DNA from: 34-65-8 sp046294735
GTDB taxonomy: Bacteria > Pseudomonadota > Alphaproteobacteria > Sphingomonadales > Sphingomonadaceae
Length of the DNA stretch: 55,294 nt
Direction of reading: 5' to 3'
Assembly (NCBI GenBank): GCA_046294735.1
Contig: JBKBKB010000008.1
Coordinates: forward strand, 1-55,294
This document shows positions 1 to 11,123 of this stretch, one piece after another; position 1 is the stretch's first letter, and each line of letters opens with the position of its first letter. Made by a program: the position numbers and the translations under genes. The notes beneath the pieces were generated by a model that saw only the letters and a program-made list of their open reading frames with translations, was not told the origin of the DNA and ran no database searches.

Positions 1-214
1 GGTGCGCCCGGTCCGCCGCGATATCCGCCACCGGAAGATCGCAGATCTCGTCAAGCGTCATCGTGCCATAGCGCGCCAGCCGCTTATGCTCCGGGGCAAC
101 CTTGCCCGTACGGTTCTGAAACTGCCACGGCGGATCAGCCAGAATCGTGCCGAATTTCCGACCATTGGCCGTCGAAAGCAGGTTCAGACCCGCATCGGAT
201 TCTGACTGGAACAT
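1..214 (-). CDS. MT-A70 family adenine-N6 DNA methyltransferase, N-terminal part (cut by window edge)
   Basis: Only the first 71 codons are inside the window; the gene runs leftward off the edge. Residues 27-30 are DPPW, the catalytic motif IV of MT-A70 type N6-adenine methyltransferases, set in the family context FGTILADPPWQF, followed by NRTGKVAPEH and an RYxTMTLDEI block. The family transfers methyl from S-adenosylmethionine to adenine N6; in bacteria such stand-alone enzymes are often orphan or phage-derived methylases. The ATG at 214 is the first methionine upstream of the conserved block; a poor GAAGATGG sequence precedes it, so the start is likely but not certain. The role of this copy cannot be told from the fragment. 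Confidence 0.8.
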   Translation of the reverse strand, partial: MFQSESDAGLNLLSTANGRKFGTILADPPWQFQNRTGKVAPEHKRLARYGTMTLDEICDLPVADIAADRAH

Positions 215-341
215 ATCGTGACCATCTTCACACAATCGCGCCCAAGTCAATGCGCCGCGGACGAGTTATGCCAACATGCCTGAAGCTCGAACCATCGCGG
301 CGCGTGGCGTCTTCACGGCCCTTAGGCAGACTCAGGGGAGG

Positions 342-406
342 CCTTTCCCTATGGGAGAGGAATGGACCGGGCCTTTCTCCCAACCCTCTCCCTCAAGGGG
401 AGAGGG
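342..406. terminator. Two adjacent hairpins downstream of uvrA
   Basis: Two strong inverted repeats fill the end of the gap between the methyltransferase and uvrA. The one at 384-406 has a 9-bp stem CCCTCTCCC/GGGAGAGGG and starts directly after the uvrA stop codon. The second, 342-360, has an 8-bp stem with one G-T pair and a 3-nt loop. Neither has a clear T-run, so they may be a bidirectional or processing terminator, or members of a short GC-rich repeat family, rather than a classical intrinsic terminator. The rest of 215-341 shows nothing recognisable. Confidence 0.5.
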
Positions 407-3322
<2,916 letters not shown>

Positions 3323-3332
3323 GGGTGGCGCT

Positions 3333-3347
3333 GTTCCATATATGTTC
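3333..3347. promoter_or_regulatory. LexA/SOS operator of uvrA (GTTC-N7-GTTC)
   Basis: The sequence GTTC-CATATAT-GTTC is a perfect match to the direct-repeat LexA box of alphaproteobacteria. It lies 11-25 nt upstream of the uvrA start codon. Its spacer contains CATATA, which read toward uvrA gives a TATATG element that could be the -10 hexamer, so bound LexA would block RNA polymerase. uvrA is a classical SOS gene, which fits. Confidence 0.88.
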
Positions 3348-3502
3348 GATTGATACAAGATGTCTGGATACGATGGGCGGGCGGGAACATTGCTTCGACA
3401 GGGCAATTTAACCCACTAAACCCCTCCCGGCATTGCATTTGGAAATGGCGGGTGACAGTTTCAACCGACAGTGCCTGCGCGGCATGACAGAGGAAGACAT
3501 TG

Positions 3503-4888
3503 ATGTTCGTTCGCAAAGCCATCAGCTACATGGCTCCAGCTTTCGCCCTGGCTGCAGCCCTCTCAGCCAGCCCGGCTCAGGCGGACCCGCAGCAGGAATG
3601 GCAGGAAAAGCACCGTGACCCGGCTTTCCTTGCCGGACGCTGGCTGGATACGAACCGGGGAGACGAGTTTACCTGGCAAGGCAACCAGCTGGTGCTCAGC
3701 CGGAAGCGCAGCAACCATTACCAGGAGACCCCGGTTGGTTTTGCAGTTGTCACCAATATCCGGTTCAGCAAGGTTGCCCGTTCAAATCCGACTTCCGTCC
3801 AGTACGAGTTTACTGCAACCTGCAACCAGTATCGTCCGAACGGCAACCACTTCAGTTATCCTGCCAACCAGTTTCTGGTGATCGTGACCACGGCGACCAA
3901 GGAGCAGATGATTGAAGGCTTCAGCCGGATCGGTTCGCAATGTGTCAGTGCCGATCGGCCCCCAGTGCTGATGGCACCAGGCGCGGCACCCAGTCACCCT
4001 GCAGTTCCGGTGGCCGGAGATGACCCAGCCGTAGACCAGCAGTTTCTGGCACTGGTGCAGGGCGAATGGGAATCGCGCCATCAATCTGATGACAGCGCCG
4101 TTCGGATTGCCGGACGAGAAGTGCGTCTGGTGCGGACCAAGAACCTGCGCACTGACCTTCGCAACACGCCGCGCCTTGGTGATGTCGTGGGGATCATCGA
4201 GTCGATCAAACCTTGGGGGCAAGTCAAATCGCCGGTGACGGGCGCTATCGAGCAGAACTATCTCTACACTCTGCGGGGTATGGAGCATGATGGGCAAACC
4301 TGGTCGATCAGCGCCACTGCCAGGATCGGCCGACTGCTGACCTACACCTTCACCCAGGAACCGAAGACAGGCTTCCGGCGAATACCGGTGTTCGATTACC
4401 GCATGCTGACCAGCGCCAACAGCTTCCTGGGTGAATACTGGCGCCCCGATGACAAGGCGCGGATATTCGGCAAGGCACCGCTGCCCACGCCCGCAACTAC
4501 TCGGCCTGGCGGTGCCCAGCCAAATCGCCCGGTAATCGTGCGCCCGCAAGCAGCAGCCACCCCGCCCGCCGATCCGCCGCTCTCCATTCCCGTCACCTCT
4601 GAGCAGGAGCAGCGCGAGCTGGCCGAGCGCGAGCGGCTGAACCGGGAGCAGGCCGAATTCGGCACCCGCCAGCTGGCCGAAAACGAAGCCAATCGGCAAG
4701 CCTATGAAAAGGCCCTGCGCGAGCGTGAGGCAACCATCGCCCGGCAGAAGGCCGAACACGAGGCTGCACTCGCGGCGGTCGAGGCCGAACGCCTGCGGCG
4801 CGAGCGCGAACACGAAGCCGCGATGGCACGCTGGCGCGCAGACGTGGAAGCCTGCAAGAAAGGCGACAAGAGCAGGTGTGCCCAGTGA
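3503..4888 (+). CDS. Secreted protein of unknown function with tandem GxW domains and a C-terminal coiled coil
   Basis: 461 residues. A signal peptide is clear: positive start, hydrophobic core, then a PAQA cleavage site near residue 27. Two consecutive beta-rich regions follow; each opens with a G-x-W element (FLAGRWLD near residue 40; VQGEWESR near 190), as in lipocalin-like or TTHERM-type barrels, suggesting an internal duplication. After a proline-rich linker, the last 95 residues are a highly charged Glu/Arg/Ala heptad-like helix ending in a Cys-containing tail (ACKKGDKSRC). ATG 3503 is preferred over the TTG three bases earlier because an AGAGGAAG ribosome site precedes it by 8 nt. I do not recognise the family; it is probably periplasmic. 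It stands alone, divergent from uvrA and followed 97 nt later by dcp. Confidence 0.8.
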   Translation: MFVRKAISYMAPAFALAAALSASPAQADPQQEWQEKHRDPAFLAGRWLDTNRGDEFTWQGNQLVLSRKRSNHYQETPVGFAVVTNIRFSKVARSNPTSVQYEFTATCNQYRPNGNHFSYPANQFLVIVTTATKEQMIEGFSRIGSQCVSADRPPVLMAPGAAPSHPAVPVAGDDPAVDQQFLALVQGEWESRHQSDDSAVRIAGREVRLVRTKNLRTDLRNTPRLGDVVGIIESIKPWGQVKSPVTGAIEQNYLYTLRGMEHDGQTWSISATARIGRLLTYTFTQEPKTGFRRIPVFDYRMLTSANSFLGEYWRPDDKARIFGKAPLPTPATTRPGGAQPNRPVIVRPQAAATPPADPPLSIPVTSEQEQRELAERERLNREQAEFGTRQLAENEANRQAYEKALREREATIARQKAEHEAALAAVEAERLRREREHEAAMARWRADVEACKKGDKSRCAQ

Positions 4889-4985
4889 CGGCGTGCACCC
4901 GGTTGCATTTGCAATCAATCTCGAGTTCAAGCGGGCGCAGCCAATATCGGGCCAGACCCGACCATAATCCCACGAGGAGTCGCCA

Positions 4986-7247
4986 ATGAAATCCCGCCTC
5001 ATGCTCGCCGCCGCTGCTGGCGCGCTGCTCACCGCTGTTGCCACCCTGCCGGAGCCCGCCATGGCCCAGACCAAGCCTGCCACCCCAGTTGCTTCCGGCG
5101 CCTCTGCCAAGCTGAGCCAGGACCAGATCGACCGCGTGCTGATCTATTTCGCCAACGACAGCACGCTTCCGTTCCACGCACCCGATTTCACCAAGGTGCC
5201 CGATGCCGCTTACCTGCCCGCGTTCGAAAGCGCGATGGCGGTCCACAATGGCGAAATCGCGCGGATCAAGGCCAACCCGGAAGCGCCCACATTCGAGAAC
5301 ACCATTGTCGCGCTGGAAACCTCGGGCCGGATGCTGGGCCGCGTCGCGACCATGTTCTTCGCCCTGACCGGTGCCAACACCAACGACACGCTCGACGAAA
5401 CGCAGACCAAGGTCGGCCCCAAGTTGTCGCAACATGGCGATGCAATCACGCTCGATCCGGTGCTGTTTGCCCGCGTGAAGGCAGTCTACGACAATCGCGC
5501 CTCACTCTCGCTGACCACAGAGCAGGCCAAGCTCCTCCAAAATACCTATGAGGGCATGGTCAATGCCGGGGCGCAGCTGACGCCAGCACAGAAAGAGCAG
5601 ATCAAGGCGATCAACTCTGACCTGTCCAAGGTGACCACAGACTTCGGCCAGCGGGTGCGCGCGGCGACCGTCGCCAACGCGCTGGTGGTGGATAGCGCGG
5701 CGGAGCTGGCCGGCCTCTCGCAGGCCGATATCGATGCCGCAGCCAAGCTGGCAGCGGATCGGGGGATGCCTGGCAAGTTCGCCATCGCGCTGCAGAACAC
5801 CACCCAGCAGCCGCTCCTGCCGGCGCTGGAGAACCGCGCGGTGCGTGAAAAGCTGCTCAAGCTTTCGCTGACCCGCGCCGAGCAGGGCGGGCCGAATGAC
5901 ACCCGCGAACTGATCGCCCAGATCGTGCGCCTACGCGCCGAAAAGGCCGCACTGTTCGGGCATGACAGCTGGGGCAGCTATGCCCTGGTTGACCGGATGG
6001 CGAAGAAGCCGGAAACCGCGCTCAAGTTCATGACCGACATGGTCCCCGCCTTGGCCGCGACCCAGGCCCGCGAGGCGGCCCTGCTCAACGAGATGATCGC
6101 GGCCCAAGGCGGCAACCACACTGTCGAGCCGTGGGACTGGTATCGCTATGCCAACAAGGTCAAGGCGGAACGCTACGAACTTGATGAAGACAAGGTCATG
6201 GAATACTTCCAGATCGACCGGGTGCTGGAAGACGGGGTGTTCTACGCTGCGGGCCAGTTGTTCGGGCTCGACTTCAAGAAGCGCACTGACCTGCCGGTCT
6301 ATCACCCGGACGTGACCACCTACAGCGTGTTTGACCGTGACGGCAGCGAACTGGGGATCTTCTACTTCGATCCCTATCAGCGGCCCAGCAAGCGCGGTGG
6401 TGCGTGGATGAGCAACTTCGTCGATCAGAGCTATCTCTACGGCACCAAGCCGGTGATCTACAACGTGCTCAACATCCCCAAGGCAGCTGCGGGCGAAGTC
6501 CAGCTGGTCAGCTTCGACAACGTCAACACGCTGTTCCACGAATTCGGCCACGCGCTGCACGGCTTCTTCGCTGACCAGCAGTATGCCAGCCTTTCCGGCA
6601 CCGCCACCGCGCGCGATTTCGTGGAGTATCCGAGCCAGGTCAACGAGATGTGGGCCACCTGGCCCAGCATTCTTGAAAATTACGCCAAGCACTACAAGAC
6701 CGGCGAGACCATCCCGGCCGAACTGATCGCCAAGATCGACGCAGCGAGCAAGTTCAACCAGGGCTATGACTTCGGAGAAGTCGTCGCCGCTGCACTGCTT
6801 GACATGAAGTGGCACGCGCTGAGCGTCGAGGAAGCGGCGAAGATCAAGACTGCCGCCGATGTCGATGCGTTCGAACGGCGCGCGCTGGAGGAACTGGGGC
6901 TGAAGGTCGATCTGGTGCCGCCGCGCTATCGCAGCAATTACTTCAACCACATCTTTTCGTCACCATCGGGGTATTCAGCCGGGTATTACAGCTATCTGTG
7001 GACCGAAATGCTCGACCGTGACAGCCGCAAGTGGTTTGTCGACAACGGCGGCCTGACCCGCGCCAACGGCGATCATTACCGTGCCACCGTGATCAGCCGC
7101 GGCGGAACGATGGACTACTTCGAGATGTTCGAGAACTTCGCCGGCCGCCAGCCTGACGTAACCCCGATGCTCGAAGCGCGCGGCCTGACCGGCGGCGGCA
7201 TCGAACCCAGCGGCGAACCGATGATGGAAGCGATCGGCGGGAAGTGA
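4986..7247 (+). CDS. dcp: Periplasmic M3 family zinc metallopeptidase (peptidyl-dipeptidase Dcp type)
   Basis: 753 residues. It begins with a signal peptide (MKSRLMLAAAAG... ending PAMAQ), so the enzyme is exported. The M3 zinc motif HEFGHALH lies at residues 518-525, with the two histidines and the catalytic glutamate intact, and the downstream FVEYPSQVNE block supplies the third zinc ligand. The surrounding LSGTATARDF sequence is typical of Dcp, which releases dipeptides from the C terminus of oligopeptides. GAGG in CACGAGGAGTCG supports the ATG at 4986. Unlike cytosolic E. coli Dcp forms, this version carries a leader, as is common in sphingomonads and xanthomonads. It likely degrades peptides in the periplasm for nutrition. 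Confidence 0.93.
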   Translation: MKSRLMLAAAAGALLTAVATLPEPAMAQTKPATPVASGASAKLSQDQIDRVLIYFANDSTLPFHAPDFTKVPDAAYLPAFESAMAVHNGEIARIKANPEAPTFENTIVALETSGRMLGRVATMFFALTGANTNDTLDETQTKVGPKLSQHGDAITLDPVLFARVKAVYDNRASLSLTTEQAKLLQNTYEGMVNAGAQLTPAQKEQIKAINSDLSKVTTDFGQRVRAATVANALVVDSAAELAGLSQADIDAAAKLAADRGMPGKFAIALQNTTQQPLLPALENRAVREKLLKLSLTRAEQGGPNDTRELIAQIVRLRAEKAALFGHDSWGSYALVDRMAKKPETALKFMTDMVPALAATQAREAALLNEMIAAQGGNHTVEPWDWYRYANKVKAERYELDEDKVMEYFQIDRVLEDGVFYAAGQLFGLDFKKRTDLPVYHPDVTTYSVFDRDGSELGIFYFDPYQRPSKRGGAWMSNFVDQSYLYGTKPVIYNVLNIPKAAAGEVQLVSFDNVNTLFHEFGHALHGFFADQQYASLSGTATARDFVEYPSQVNEMWATWPSILENYAKHYKTGETIPAELIAKIDAASKFNQGYDFGEVVAAALLDMKWHALSVEEAAKIKTAADVDAFERRALEELGLKVDLVPPRYRSNYFNHIFSSPSGYSAGYYSYLWTEMLDRDSRKWFVDNGGLTRANGDHYRATVISRGGTMDYFEMFENFAGRQPDVTPMLEARGLTGGGIEPSGEPMMEAIGGK

Positions 7248-7320
7248 GGCCGCCGGCAGGCGTTAGCCCTCCCCTTACCGGGAGCGCGAACGCAGCGGCG
7301 GCCAGGTCACCTGGGCGGAA

Positions 7321-8205
7321 CTAGCATCGCCCGCTGCCACAGCGGTGGTAGTTTTCCCAGTATGCGCGGTCCCTCAACCGTTGTTCGTTCGTTCGGTTAT
7401 CGCCTGAACGGATGGAACCGATACCGCTGAACGGGATGGGGATAGGCTCCCGCCGGTTCGCGGCGCGGGCCGCCATCTCGGCCTGCTGGCGTCGTTGCGC
7501 CTCGGTCAGGCAGTGTTGCGGATTTAGGTTGCAAAAGGCGACCTCCCAGCGGTCATCGACCATCAGCTGCATGGCTGCACGCGCTTCAGGCTGGATCACC
7601 TGATTTAGCGTAGCCGGGTTGGCGATGGTGGCGCGGGGGGCGTTGATATAGACGAACTCGTAATATCGAGGTGCCTCCTCGATATGGATGATCCGCCCGC
7701 GCACCCGCTCATCAAGGTGAAGCACGGTTTTGCGCGGACCATTGGCCCCGCCGGTCGGCTGGCGCAGCGTGGTCAGGCGATATCCACCGCCCATCGTCCC
7801 TGTGGCGTTGATTATTCTGTCGAGCAAGGTGTCGAAATTGTTGAAGATCGGTGCCTTGGGCGTCCAATGACTGTCGATCTGCGGTTTGAGCGCGGTAATC
7901 CGGCAATAGGTTTCAGGCTGGCCATTCGCATCCTTGCCATAATAGGCCATGAACAGGATGGTGGTGTTCTGCTCCGTCCGCATGTGCAGGGTGTCGGAAA
8001 AGGGCGCCAGGCGGAACCCGTTTTCCCGCAATCGGATGGACAGATTACCCGGCTGATCCTCCCCCTCCCAGCACATATTGAAGCTGCCCAATACCAGCCG
8101 CTCCTTGATCGCAAGCGGCTGTTCCTGGCTCTTGGCTTGCGGGATCGCAAAGGTCGTAAAGGCCACCGCCACCGCTGCGGTCGTCAGCCGCTGCCGAACA
8201 CTCAT
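7321..8205 (-). CDS. Secreted Cys-containing protein of unknown function, second gene of a coupled pair
   Basis: 294 residues with a signal peptide (hydrophobic TTAAVAVAFTTFAIPQ, then AKS-Q). The mature part has paired cysteines (NMCWEG, ETYCRI, FCNLNPQHC and a C-terminal RCGSGRC) that could form disulfides in the periplasm. A charged Gln/Arg/Ala helix lies near residues 245-265. The start ATG at 8205 overlaps the TGA of the upstream gene as ATGA, so the two are translationally coupled and probably act together. No known domain is recognised. A longer frame to 8265 exists but would lose the signal peptide position. Confidence 0.78.
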   Translation of the reverse strand: MSVRQRLTTAAVAVAFTTFAIPQAKSQEQPLAIKERLVLGSFNMCWEGEDQPGNLSIRLRENGFRLAPFSDTLHMRTEQNTTILFMAYYGKDANGQPETYCRITALKPQIDSHWTPKAPIFNNFDTLLDRIINATGTMGGGYRLTTLRQPTGGANGPRKTVLHLDERVRGRIIHIEEAPRYYEFVYINAPRATIANPATLNQVIQPEARAAMQLMVDDRWEVAFCNLNPQHCLTEAQRRQQAEMAARAANRREPIPIPFSGIGSIRSGDNRTNEQRLRDRAYWENYHRCGSGRC

Positions 8206-8939
8206 CGTGGCGACCGTGCCGCAGTGGTCAGCCGCAGTGCAGCCAGAGCCTGCTTTTCCACCCATTTCTTCTGGCCCGGTTGCGCTGCGCAGAACACAGT
8301 CAGAAGATCGACCCCATCGCTGACGAGCACGTTACGCACCACGACCTCGCGCTCGATACCGATGAGATCGAAGATCTTGCCACGCTGGTCGAAGCTGACC
8401 GCCTGGACGGGCTGGCCGCTTGCGTCGGCCGGAGATTCGAGTGTGACGACCCGCTGATTGAGCACCGGATAATCGTTATGCCGGACCTTCCCGACGTAGG
8501 CATCGGGATCGCGCAAGAGCGCGCCTGGTGCTTCGGCTATCGCGTTGTCGCCCAGTCCGCTGAACACCCCCCGCGTCAGCAGCGCGCCACACAGGATCTG
8601 CGGTTGTCCCGGATAGGAAAACCACCGATCACGGCCAACCGTATCTCCACCCGGCTCGGTCAGGGTCGCGGGGTACACGATCTGCCAGCGCCCTTCCGGG
8701 TCGGTGAATATCGCGTCCTGCCAGACATTACTCCCCTTGCGCGTGACAACCTGACCCCACTGGGCGCGTGAGGGCACCGGCCAGAGAGCCTCAGCCGGTG
8801 TTGTACTCGGCTGAGCGGCTTGCCGGTCATCCAGGTCGAACCGTTGTTGCTGGGCATGGCCCCCAGTAGCGCCCAAGCCCAGTCCAAGTGCCATCAGCAG
8901 CATGCATCCCCGCCTGGTCGAATGCTGGACAATCGCCAT
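8202..8939 (-). CDS. Secreted protein of unknown function, first gene of a coupled pair
   Basis: 245 residues. The signal peptide is clear (RRGCMLLMALGLGLGATGGHAQ). The mature protein has a Trp-rich beta-type region (PVPSRAQWGQ, RWQIVYPATL, RDRWFSYPGQ) and two single cysteines. ATG 8939 is chosen because AGGAGGGAAAGGAAACATC precedes it; the frame extends to 9074 but that stretch is arginine-rich and without a ribosome site. The stop overlaps the start of the next gene by 4 nt. I do not recognise the family. The position next to dcp and the secreted protein at 3503 suggests a small cluster of cell-envelope orphans, which is inference only. Confidence 0.77.
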   Translation of the reverse strand: MAIVQHSTRRGCMLLMALGLGLGATGGHAQQQRFDLDDRQAAQPSTTPAEALWPVPSRAQWGQVVTRKGSNVWQDAIFTDPEGRWQIVYPATLTEPGGDTVGRDRWFSYPGQPQILCGALLTRGVFSGLGDNAIAEAPGALLRDPDAYVGKVRHNDYPVLNQRVVTLESPADASGQPVQAVSFDQRGKIFDLIGIEREVVVRNVLVSDGVDLLTVFCAAQPGQKKWVEKQALAALRLTTAARSPR

Positions 8940-9447
8940 GATGTTTCCTTTCCCTCCTATTGCCACGCACAAACAAAACATACGATCTGCGACGGTTAGT
9001 CGGCGTCCGGTTCGAAAGGAGAACCTTCGCCATCCGAAGGCGTGACAATGACTCGGGAGCGTTCGCTCTGGCAATATACAATTGATGTTAGAAACGAGCC
9101 CCTCAGACCCGATAAGCTGCTCGAATTACCGCGAATTCCGGAATCCGGGATTGTCACCGCGAACAAGGCGCGTCTGCGCACCGGCATCCGCTCGCCAGCG
9201 CAGGCTGGATCAGCAGAATGGGACAGCGTATCGAGACAATGCTCGGGCCCGCCATCGCGCGATGATACCGCCTGCCCAAGACCATGTCCCACGCCAGAAT
9301 TGTCCCGCGCGCGCCGCGCCGGGTTTTTCCGCTCAAGACAGTGTAGCATGTACAACGGGTTGCAGGGCTTGCCCCCGGCCGCTCCAACAGCAGCAGTCTG
9401 GCCCAGGCGCAGGGGCTGAAGTCCACCCGGACAGATGCTCCCGCGGC
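8940..9447. other. 508-nt gap without a convincing gene
   Basis: No frame on either strand looks coding by codon pattern or motif. A perfect 6-bp hairpin CCTTCG/CGAAGG lies at 9025-9041, and a CCAGC-GCAG-GCTGG hairpin near 9199-9212. A plus-strand frame starting MTMTRERSLWQYTID at 9048 runs about 120 codons, but its later part has no protein-like composition. The left part must hold the promoter for the secreted pair ending at 7321, although no good -35/-10 pair could be assigned. Confidence 0.5.
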
Positions 9448-10170
9448 CTAGACAGACAGCGCTCGCGCGCCTGGCTCACCCAGCCAGCGCGCCTGCACGC
9501 CCCAGACCCGCGCGATCACCTCTGCCGACAGCGCCTCGTCCGGCGTGCCTTCGGCCACCAGCCTGCCCCGGTCAAGCACCAGCACCCGGTCGGCATGGTT
9601 CATGGCGAGCGCAAGATCGTGCAGCACCAGCACGACGCCGGTGCCCGCGTCTGCCGTCCGCCGCAGATGGCCGAGCAGCGCCAGTTGATGCGCCAAATCG
9701 AGCGCGGCGAGCGGTTCGTCGGCAAGGATCCAGCGCGGCTCGCCCGCCAGCACCCGTGCCAGCAGCGCCCGCGCCCGTTCGCCGCCGGACAGACGCGAGA
9801 CCGGGCGGTCGGCCAGACCCAGCAGGTCGAGCGCGGCGAGCGCGGCCTCGACCGGTTCGGCGCGCGTGTCCCGGTGCGGCAGGCGGCCGAGCGCGACGAG
9901 GCTGCGCACCGCCACGTCCCACGCCACTTCGCCGGTCTGCGGCAGGTAGCCAATCGCCCGCGCCCGCTCGTGCGGGTGAAGCGCCAGCAGCGGCTCGCCG
10001 TCCAGCAGCGCCTCGCCACTGCCGGGCACCAGCAGGCCGGCAAGGCATTCAAGCAGGCTCGACTTGCCCGCGCCATTGGGCCCGCAGATCGCGGTGATCC
10101 AGCCCGGTTCGAGCGTGGCGGAGACCCCGCCAAGGCGGCCTACGAGGGCCATCGAACGGGCTTGCAACAT
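9448..10170 (-). CDS. btuD: Cobalamin ABC transporter ATP-binding protein (BtuD-like)
   Basis: 240 residues, the ATPase that drives vitamin B12 import across the inner membrane. Walker A GPNGAGKSS is at residues 30-38, the signature LSGGERARAL in the middle, Walker B WILADEPLAALD after it, and the H-loop histidine in LVLHDLALAM. The Q-loop glutamine is in YLPQTGE. ATG 10170 overlaps the permease TGA (TGATG), marking a coupled operon. Sequence alone would also allow an iron-siderophore (FecE/FhuC-like) role; the B12 riboswitch at the head of the operon decides for cobalamin. Confidence 0.9.
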   Translation of the reverse strand: MLQARSMALVGRLGGVSATLEPGWITAICGPNGAGKSSLLECLAGLLVPGSGEALLDGEPLLALHPHERARAIGYLPQTGEVAWDVAVRSLVALGRLPHRDTRAEPVEAALAALDLLGLADRPVSRLSGGERARALLARVLAGEPRWILADEPLAALDLAHQLALLGHLRRTADAGTGVVLVLHDLALAMNHADRVLVLDRGRLVAEGTPDEALSAEVIARVWGVQARWLGEPGARALSV

Positions 10171-11123
10171 CACGCCAACCCTCGCCTCATCCGCAGCAGC
10201 AGCCACAGGAAGAACGGCGCGCCGATCAGGCTCAGCGCGATGCCCAGCCGCAGCTCGGTGACGAACGGGATCACCCGCACCGCGCTGTCTGCCACCAGCA
10301 CCAGGCCAGCGCCTGCCAGCGCGCTGGGCACGATCAGCTGCGACGGGCGGCGGTCGGTCAGCGGGCGGACGAGGTGCGGCACCACCAGCCCAACGAAGCC
10401 GACAATTCCTGCCACCGCCACCCCGCTGCCCACAGTCAGGCCCACGCCGAGCACCAGCCAGGCCAGCAAGCGCCCTGGCTCCACCCCCAGCGAGCGCGCC
10501 GCCGCCTCGCCCAGCGTCAGCGCGTCGAGGCCGCGCGCCGCCATCAGAAGGCAGGCGATCCCGGCCAGCGTAAGCGGCCCAGCGAGCCAGACTTCGCGCC
10601 AACCCCGGTCGGTCAGCGCGCCCATCAGCCAGGTGACGATTTCGCTCATCGCGAAGGCATTGGGCGCGGTGCTGATGGCGAGGCTGGTAAGCGTGCCGGC
10701 CAGGCTGGCGATCATCAGCCCGGCCAGCGTGAACAGGGCGATGCCGCCACTCCGGCCCGCGATCAGCGCGAGCAGCGCCATCCCCGCGCCCGCGCCGAGC
10801 AGGGCCAGCAGCGGCAGGGCCCAGGGCTGCGCCGCGTATCCGAGCCAGAAGCTCGCCACCGCGCCCAGCGCCGCCATCGGGGCAATGCCGAACAGGCCCG
10901 GGTCAGCCAGCGGGTTGCGCAAATAGCCCTGCATCGCCGCCCCGGCCGCCCCCAGCCCCGCGCCGATCACCAGCGCCAGCACGCTGCGCGGCAGGCGCAG
11001 CTCGGCCAGGATCAGCGCGGCATTGGGGGTCGTCGCCGGATCGATCCACACCCGGCCCGCCAGCAGCGACAGGGGGAACGCAAGCGCCAGCAACCCGAGC
11101 AGGATCAGAACCGGCCGGGTCAC
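10170..11123 (-). CDS. btuC: Cobalamin ABC transporter permease (BtuC-like, FecCD family)
   Basis: 317 residues with about nine to ten membrane spans, a FecCD-family permease. Family motifs seen: LRLPRSVLALVIGAGLGAAGAAMQGYLRNPLADP near the N terminus in pieces, GIVGFVGLVVPHLVR (the loop that contacts the ATPase) in the C-terminal half, and ELRLGIALSLIGAPFFLWLLL at the end. The start is GTG 11123, whose last bases overlap the TGA of the binding protein gene (GTGA). Any longer frame would only run antisense-like through that gene. It imports B12 with btuD and btuF. Confidence 0.9.
   Translation of the reverse strand: MTRPVLILLGLLALAFPLSLLAGRVWIDPATTPNAALILAELRLPRSVLALVIGAGLGAAGAAMQGYLRNPLADPGLFGIAPMAALGAVASFWLGYAAQPWALPLLALLGAGAGMALLALIAGRSGGIALFTLAGLMIASLAGTLTSLAISTAPNAFAMSEIVTWLMGALTDRGWREVWLAGPLTLAGIACLLMAARGLDALTLGEAAARSLGVEPGRLLAWLVLGVGLTVGSGVAVAGIVGFVGLVVPHLVRPLTDRRPSQLIVPSALAGAGLVLVADSAVRVIPFVTELRLGIALSLIGAPFFLWLLLRMRRGLA

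Noticed and set aside
342..406. GC-rich hairpins after uvrA as a mobile repeat
   Set aside because: No second copy of the full unit was seen in the window, so a repeat-family claim cannot be supported; kept only as terminator-like hairpins.
3782..5110. Minus-strand frame of over 400 codons opposite the secreted protein and dcp
   Set aside because: The opposite strand carries signal peptides, ribosome sites and dcp motifs; the minus frame crosses an intergenic region and has no domain.
9048..9419. Plus-strand frame MTMTRERSLWQYTID as a small gene
   Set aside because: The first 40 codons look plausible but the remainder has no protein-like character and no clear ribosome site sets the start; left as part of the gap.
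9082..10926. A plus-strand reading frame of more than 600 codons opposite the B12 transporter genes
   Set aside because: It is antisense to btuD and btuC, whose motifs are complete on the other strand; its protein is Arg/Pro/Ala/Gln-rich without any domain. Long antisense frames are expected at this GC content.
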